Below, in pieces: positions 61,131-64,000 of a stretch of 64,000 nt of DNA. The DNA lies in the NCBI RefSeq assembly GCF_904846695.1, contig NZ_CAJHBR010000006.1:1-64000 (forward strand), given 5' to 3'. Numbering within the stretch: the stretch's first letter is position 1; each line of letters begins with the position of its first letter. Origin of the DNA: Psychrobacter urativorans (GTDB lineage Bacteria; Pseudomonadota; Gammaproteobacteria; Pseudomonadales; Moraxellaceae). Both the position numbers and the translations under genes were made by a program. The notes under the pieces are model-generated. The model worked only from the letters and a program-made list of their open reading frames with translations. It ran no database searches and had not been told where the DNA came from.

Positions 61131-62768
61131 ATGTCAACATTGATTATAAACCCTAGAAAACTATCGCTAACTCTAGTGATGGCACTGGGCTTAGGGGTGA
61201 CTGGTTGCCAAATCTTACCTAAACAACCGCATCTCTTTGAAAGCCAACAGCTATCCGCTCGAGTCAGTGCGTTATATCAGCAAGATCAGCCTCAGCGACC
61301 TATTAAAGGGATAACAGGTGCTGATACAGATTTAGTAAGTGCCATCAGTTCTCAAAATGAGATTCACCCTGATTTATCTGGCTACCATCCTATTGTGACT
61401 GGGGCTAATGCTTTTGCCGCTCGCAGCATCTTAACGGGTATGGCTACTCGTAATATTGATGTGCAATATTATATTTGGCACGATGACCAAGCCGGTCAAC
61501 TGCTGCTAAAAGACTTATGGGAAGCGGCTGAGCGCGGGGTCATTGTACGCTTACTGCTGGATGATTTTAACAATACGGCCAAGTTTGATCAGCATTTATT
61601 ACGCTTTGCTAGTCATCCCAATATTGCCGTGCGTATTATTAATCCCCTGATGTATCGCAAGTTTCAGGCTTTGAACTTCGTTACTGGTTTGCCACGTATC
61701 AATCGACGTATGCACAATAAAAGCATGACTTTTGATAAGCAAATCACTATCATCGGCGGTCGAAATATCGGTGATGAGTACCTAAGCAACGATCAAAGCA
61801 GTCAATTTGCTGACTTAGATGTCTTACTTATAGGTAAAGTCGTCGCTGACATTGATAATAGTTTTGCAAGCTATTGGTCAGCGCCTATCTCTTTTGATAT
61901 CGAAACTTTAGTCACCCTAGACAAAAACACTACTAAAGACTTTTTGCCGGCTTTAGATAAAATTAAAGGCGATACAGATAATGAGCTGCGTAGCAGCTTA
62001 TCAATGTATAAGACGGCTATTGAAGACTCTTCTATTGATACTGACTTAATCAATAAACGTGTGCCTTTTCGTTGGACAGACATGCAGTTTTTGGGTGATG
62101 ATGTCGGCAAACTCACTAAGAGTGTGCCTGCTAGTACTAATTTAGTACAGCAGCTGCGCACACTGCTTGGGCGCCCCACTAAACAGTTGACTATTATCTC
62201 ATCGTATTTTGTCCCTACTAAAGATGGCGTAGATACTTTAGTTAAATTGGCTAACGCTGGTATCGATATAAAAATATTGACCAACTCATTCGATGCCACT
62301 GACGTGACGGCTGTGCATTCTGGTTATAGCCAGTGGCGACCTAAAATGCTGCGCGCTGGTATAAAAATATATGAGCTGAAGTCAACTGCCAGTGAAGACA
62401 AGCGTGAGAACAAGCTGTGGAAAGCTCGTAGCCAATCATCAACTAGTTTACATGCTAAGACTTTTGCTATTGACGACCACCAAGTGTTTATTGGCTCCTA
62501 TAATGTTGACCCCCGCTCTGCTAATATTAATACTGAAATGGGAGTCATTATTAATGATGATGAGCTGGCACACCAATTGCACGAAGCGCTCAGTGATGAT
62601 CTATTAGGTCAAGCCTATGAAGTCAAAATATTAGATAGTGGTGCGTTGCAGTGGCATACCATCGAGAATGGCCAAGAAGTAATTTATGGAGCGGAACCAA
62701 AAGTTGATATTACCGACCATGTTTGGCTGACTATTATGTCTTGGTTACCTATCGATTGGTTACTATAG
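61131..62768 (+). CDS. Phospholipase D/cardiolipin synthase-like lipoprotein
   Basis: A 545-residue protein. A lipoprotein-type signal (SLTLVMALGLGVTGC) leads to a Cys near residue 26. Two HKD motifs are complete: HNKSMTFDKQITIIGGRNIG near 195 and HAKTFAIDDHQVFIGSYNVD near 440. The pattern resembles ClsC-type cardiolipin synthases and other bacterial PLDs, which exchange or hydrolyse phosphatidyl groups at the outer face of the inner membrane. Two hairpins follow the stop. Confidence 0.82.
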   Translation: MSTLIINPRKLSLTLVMALGLGVTGCQILPKQPHLFESQQLSARVSALYQQDQPQRPIKGITGADTDLVSAISSQNEIHPDLSGYHPIVTGANAFAARSILTGMATRNIDVQYYIWHDDQAGQLLLKDLWEAAERGVIVRLLLDDFNNTAKFDQHLLRFASHPNIAVRIINPLMYRKFQALNFVTGLPRINRRMHNKSMTFDKQITIIGGRNIGDEYLSNDQSSQFADLDVLLIGKVVADIDNSFASYWSAPISFDIETLVTLDKNTTKDFLPALDKIKGDTDNELRSSLSMYKTAIEDSSIDTDLINKRVPFRWTDMQFLGDDVGKLTKSVPASTNLVQQLRTLLGRPTKQLTIISSYFVPTKDGVDTLVKLANAGIDIKILTNSFDATDVTAVHSGYSQWRPKMLRAGIKIYELKSTASEDKRENKLWKARSQSSTSLHAKTFAIDDHQVFIGSYNVDPRSANINTEMGVIINDDELAHQLHEALSDDLLGQAYEVKILDSGALQWHTIENGQEVIYGAEPKVDITDHVWLTIMSWLPIDWLL

Positions 62769-62814
62769 CTGATAGCTGACATTATTTAGATAAGATACTT
62801 TCAATTGATTTACC

Positions 62815-62845
62815 GAGCTATAAATACTTACCTTGTTTATAGCTC
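62815..62845. terminator. First hairpin after the phospholipase D gene
   Basis: GAGCTATAAA pairs with TTTATAGCTC. It is AT-rich and lacks a proper T-run. Confidence 0.45.
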
Positions 62846-62860
62846 TTATAGTTTACGACT

Positions 62861-62900
62861 GCGCTCATTAGCATAAGGTTAATGAGCGCCATTATTATTT
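62861..62900 (+). terminator. Terminator after the phospholipase D gene
   Basis: GCGCTCATTA pairs with TAATGAGCGC around a nine-base loop, followed by CATTATTATTTT. It lies between the phospholipase gene and the MFS gene. Confidence 0.72.
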
Positions 62901-62922
62901 TGATATATGGATAAACGATACA

Positions 62923-64000
62923 ATGCCTTCCCGTCCTCAATATGCGTTGATGTCTTCTAAAGACAAAAACATGGTGCTATTTATCTGCTCTAGTAGTGCC
63001 GTAGTATTTTTTGACTTTCTGATTTATTTATATATGGCAGACTTTATCTCTCTTACTTTTTTCCCAGCCAATATAGATCCAAGTATTAACAAATTACAAG
63101 GACTGGGCTTGTTTGCGGTTGGTTATTTAGCACGCCCTCTTGGTGGCATTTTTTTTGGTCGTTATGGTGATACTATAGGTCGAAAACCAGTATTATTTAC
63201 TACTATGCTTATTACTGCTAGTAGCTTACTGGCTATGGCATGCTTACCTACTTATCAACAATGGGGCTTAGCAGCACCGATTTTATTTATCTTGTTACGG
63301 CTAGTACAAGGAATGGCGTTTGGCGTCTTTGTACCTTTAACTTGGATCTTCATTGCTGAACATCTTCCTAGACAATACCTATCTGTTGGCTGTAGCTATG
63401 TCTCGGCCAGCTTTTTTGTAGGGGTGCTATTTTCTAATGCTTTCTTTGCCTGGCTAACAGGTTCTATGAGTCCCGATCAGCTTATCGATTATGGCTGGCG
63501 CATTCCCTTTATAGTCGCAGCGACATTAAGCTTTTTGCCATTATTAACTTGGCGTTTTGTCAGTGAATCTCCGTTTTTCTTGGCTATGAAAACAGTAAGA
63601 CCTGCTGATCATATCGAAAGACCTTTTACCCTACTCTTTAAGCATTGCAAACATTCTATATTCGTCGGTTTAATGCTCACTTTAATCATTGCTAGTGTCA
63701 CCACTGTAGTCATTCTTATCCTGCCTGATCTTATTGAGCTACGCTTCGCTTTAGATAGCGACTTGTTCGAGTTCTCACATGGTCTTGGTATTATTTTTAT
63801 GATTTTTGGCTGTATTTTTTATGGGCTAATATCTAACTACGAAAACTTTGGTAGAATTTTGGTCATTGGCTGTGTGTTATTGATCGGTCAAATATTCGCT
63901 TTTTATTATCATCTACAAGCTGGTGGCGATTACATTTTGATCATGTATGCACTGCTAGGTTTTTTTGCCGGTATTATAGGTATGATACCCGCGATCTTTG
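62923..64000 (+). CDS. MFS transporter, metabolite:H+ symporter type (partial)
   Basis: The frame starts with the ATG at 62923 and runs off the window, giving 359 residues. Many hydrophobic segments are present, starting at MVLFICSSSAVVFFDFLIYL. The MFS signature between helices 2 and 3 is ARPLGGIFFGRYGDTIGRKP, and the helix 4-5 region LRLVQGMAFGVFVPLTWIFI resembles ProP/ShiA-type metabolite:H+ symporters. The substrate cannot be read. The C-terminus lies beyond the window. Confidence 0.82.
   Translation, partial: MPSRPQYALMSSKDKNMVLFICSSSAVVFFDFLIYLYMADFISLTFFPANIDPSINKLQGLGLFAVGYLARPLGGIFFGRYGDTIGRKPVLFTTMLITASSLLAMACLPTYQQWGLAAPILFILLRLVQGMAFGVFVPLTWIFIAEHLPRQYLSVGCSYVSASFFVGVLFSNAFFAWLTGSMSPDQLIDYGWRIPFIVAATLSFLPLLTWRFVSESPFFLAMKTVRPADHIERPFTLLFKHCKHSIFVGLMLTLIIASVTTVVILILPDLIELRFALDSDLFEFSHGLGIIFMIFGCIFYGLISNYENFGRILVIGCVLLIGQIFAFYYHLQAGGDYILIMYALLGFFAGIIGMIPAIF

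Overview
The window reads as chromosomal DNA of a gammaproteobacterium of the Moraxellaceae, most likely Psychrobacter. This is inferred from the AT-leaning base composition, the style of the proteins (alkene reductase, YcgL, CoxE-like VWA plus MoxR, RNase D, RecR/YbaB), the gcv cluster under a tandem glycine riboswitch, and the density of degenerate IS3, IS5, IS630 and IS1595 remnants. No database search was possible, so genus is an inference.

Layout. 1-9018 is core-like: the tail of an unknown gene, an old-yellow-enzyme alkene reductase with a divergent LysR regulator, two IS3-derived relic elements, and a six-gene minus-strand operon for uptake and cleavage of an organic phosphorus compound (lipoprotein binding protein, alkaline-phosphatase-superfamily hydrolase, two permeases, ATPase, HAD phosphatase). 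9211-13208 is an insertion-sequence graveyard: an IS5 fragment, three broken IS3-family copies, two small unknown genes and an intact IS1595-family element. 13209-32290 is an accessory island. Its cargo is a four-gene minus-strand operon (DEDDh exonuclease with BRCT domain, TerB-domain protein, BrxD-like ATPase, Lhr/BrxHI-like helicase) that looks like an anti-phage or DNA-stress system; the helicase 3' end has been cut off by the IS1595 insertion. Its mobility module (21854-29499) encodes a 1,048-aa tyrosine recombinase with a full catalytic set, a ~770-aa recombinase-like partner that lacks the nucleophilic tyrosine, a 184-aa small protein, a DUF1376 protein and an AlpA-like DNA-binding protein, with a divergent XRE repressor. 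An IS630-family element follows. The island appears to end at a 58-nt 3' fragment of tRNA-Leu(CAA), a typical att-site scar.

32291-64000 is mostly core: a BASS-like transporter, an unknown acidic protein, a Nudix/PLD-helicase-DUF3427 gene pair, a copper cluster (DUF305 and DUF411 proteins divergent from a CusRS-like two-component system with a CusR-like box between them), flavohemoglobin Hmp with an NsrR-like box, a MoxR ATPase/CoxE-like VWA pair, a membrane protein, YcgL, the gcvT-gcvH-nitroreductase-gcvP cluster, an esterase, RNase D, RecR, YbaB, an O-succinylhomoserine sulfhydrylase, a lipoprotein, a cardiolipin-synthase-like phospholipase D and the start of an MFS symporter. Short palindromic repeats sit in the leader regions of several of the last genes.

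The most novel-looking material is the exonuclease/TerB/BrxD/helicase operon together with the asymmetric tyrosine-recombinase module that probably moves it.
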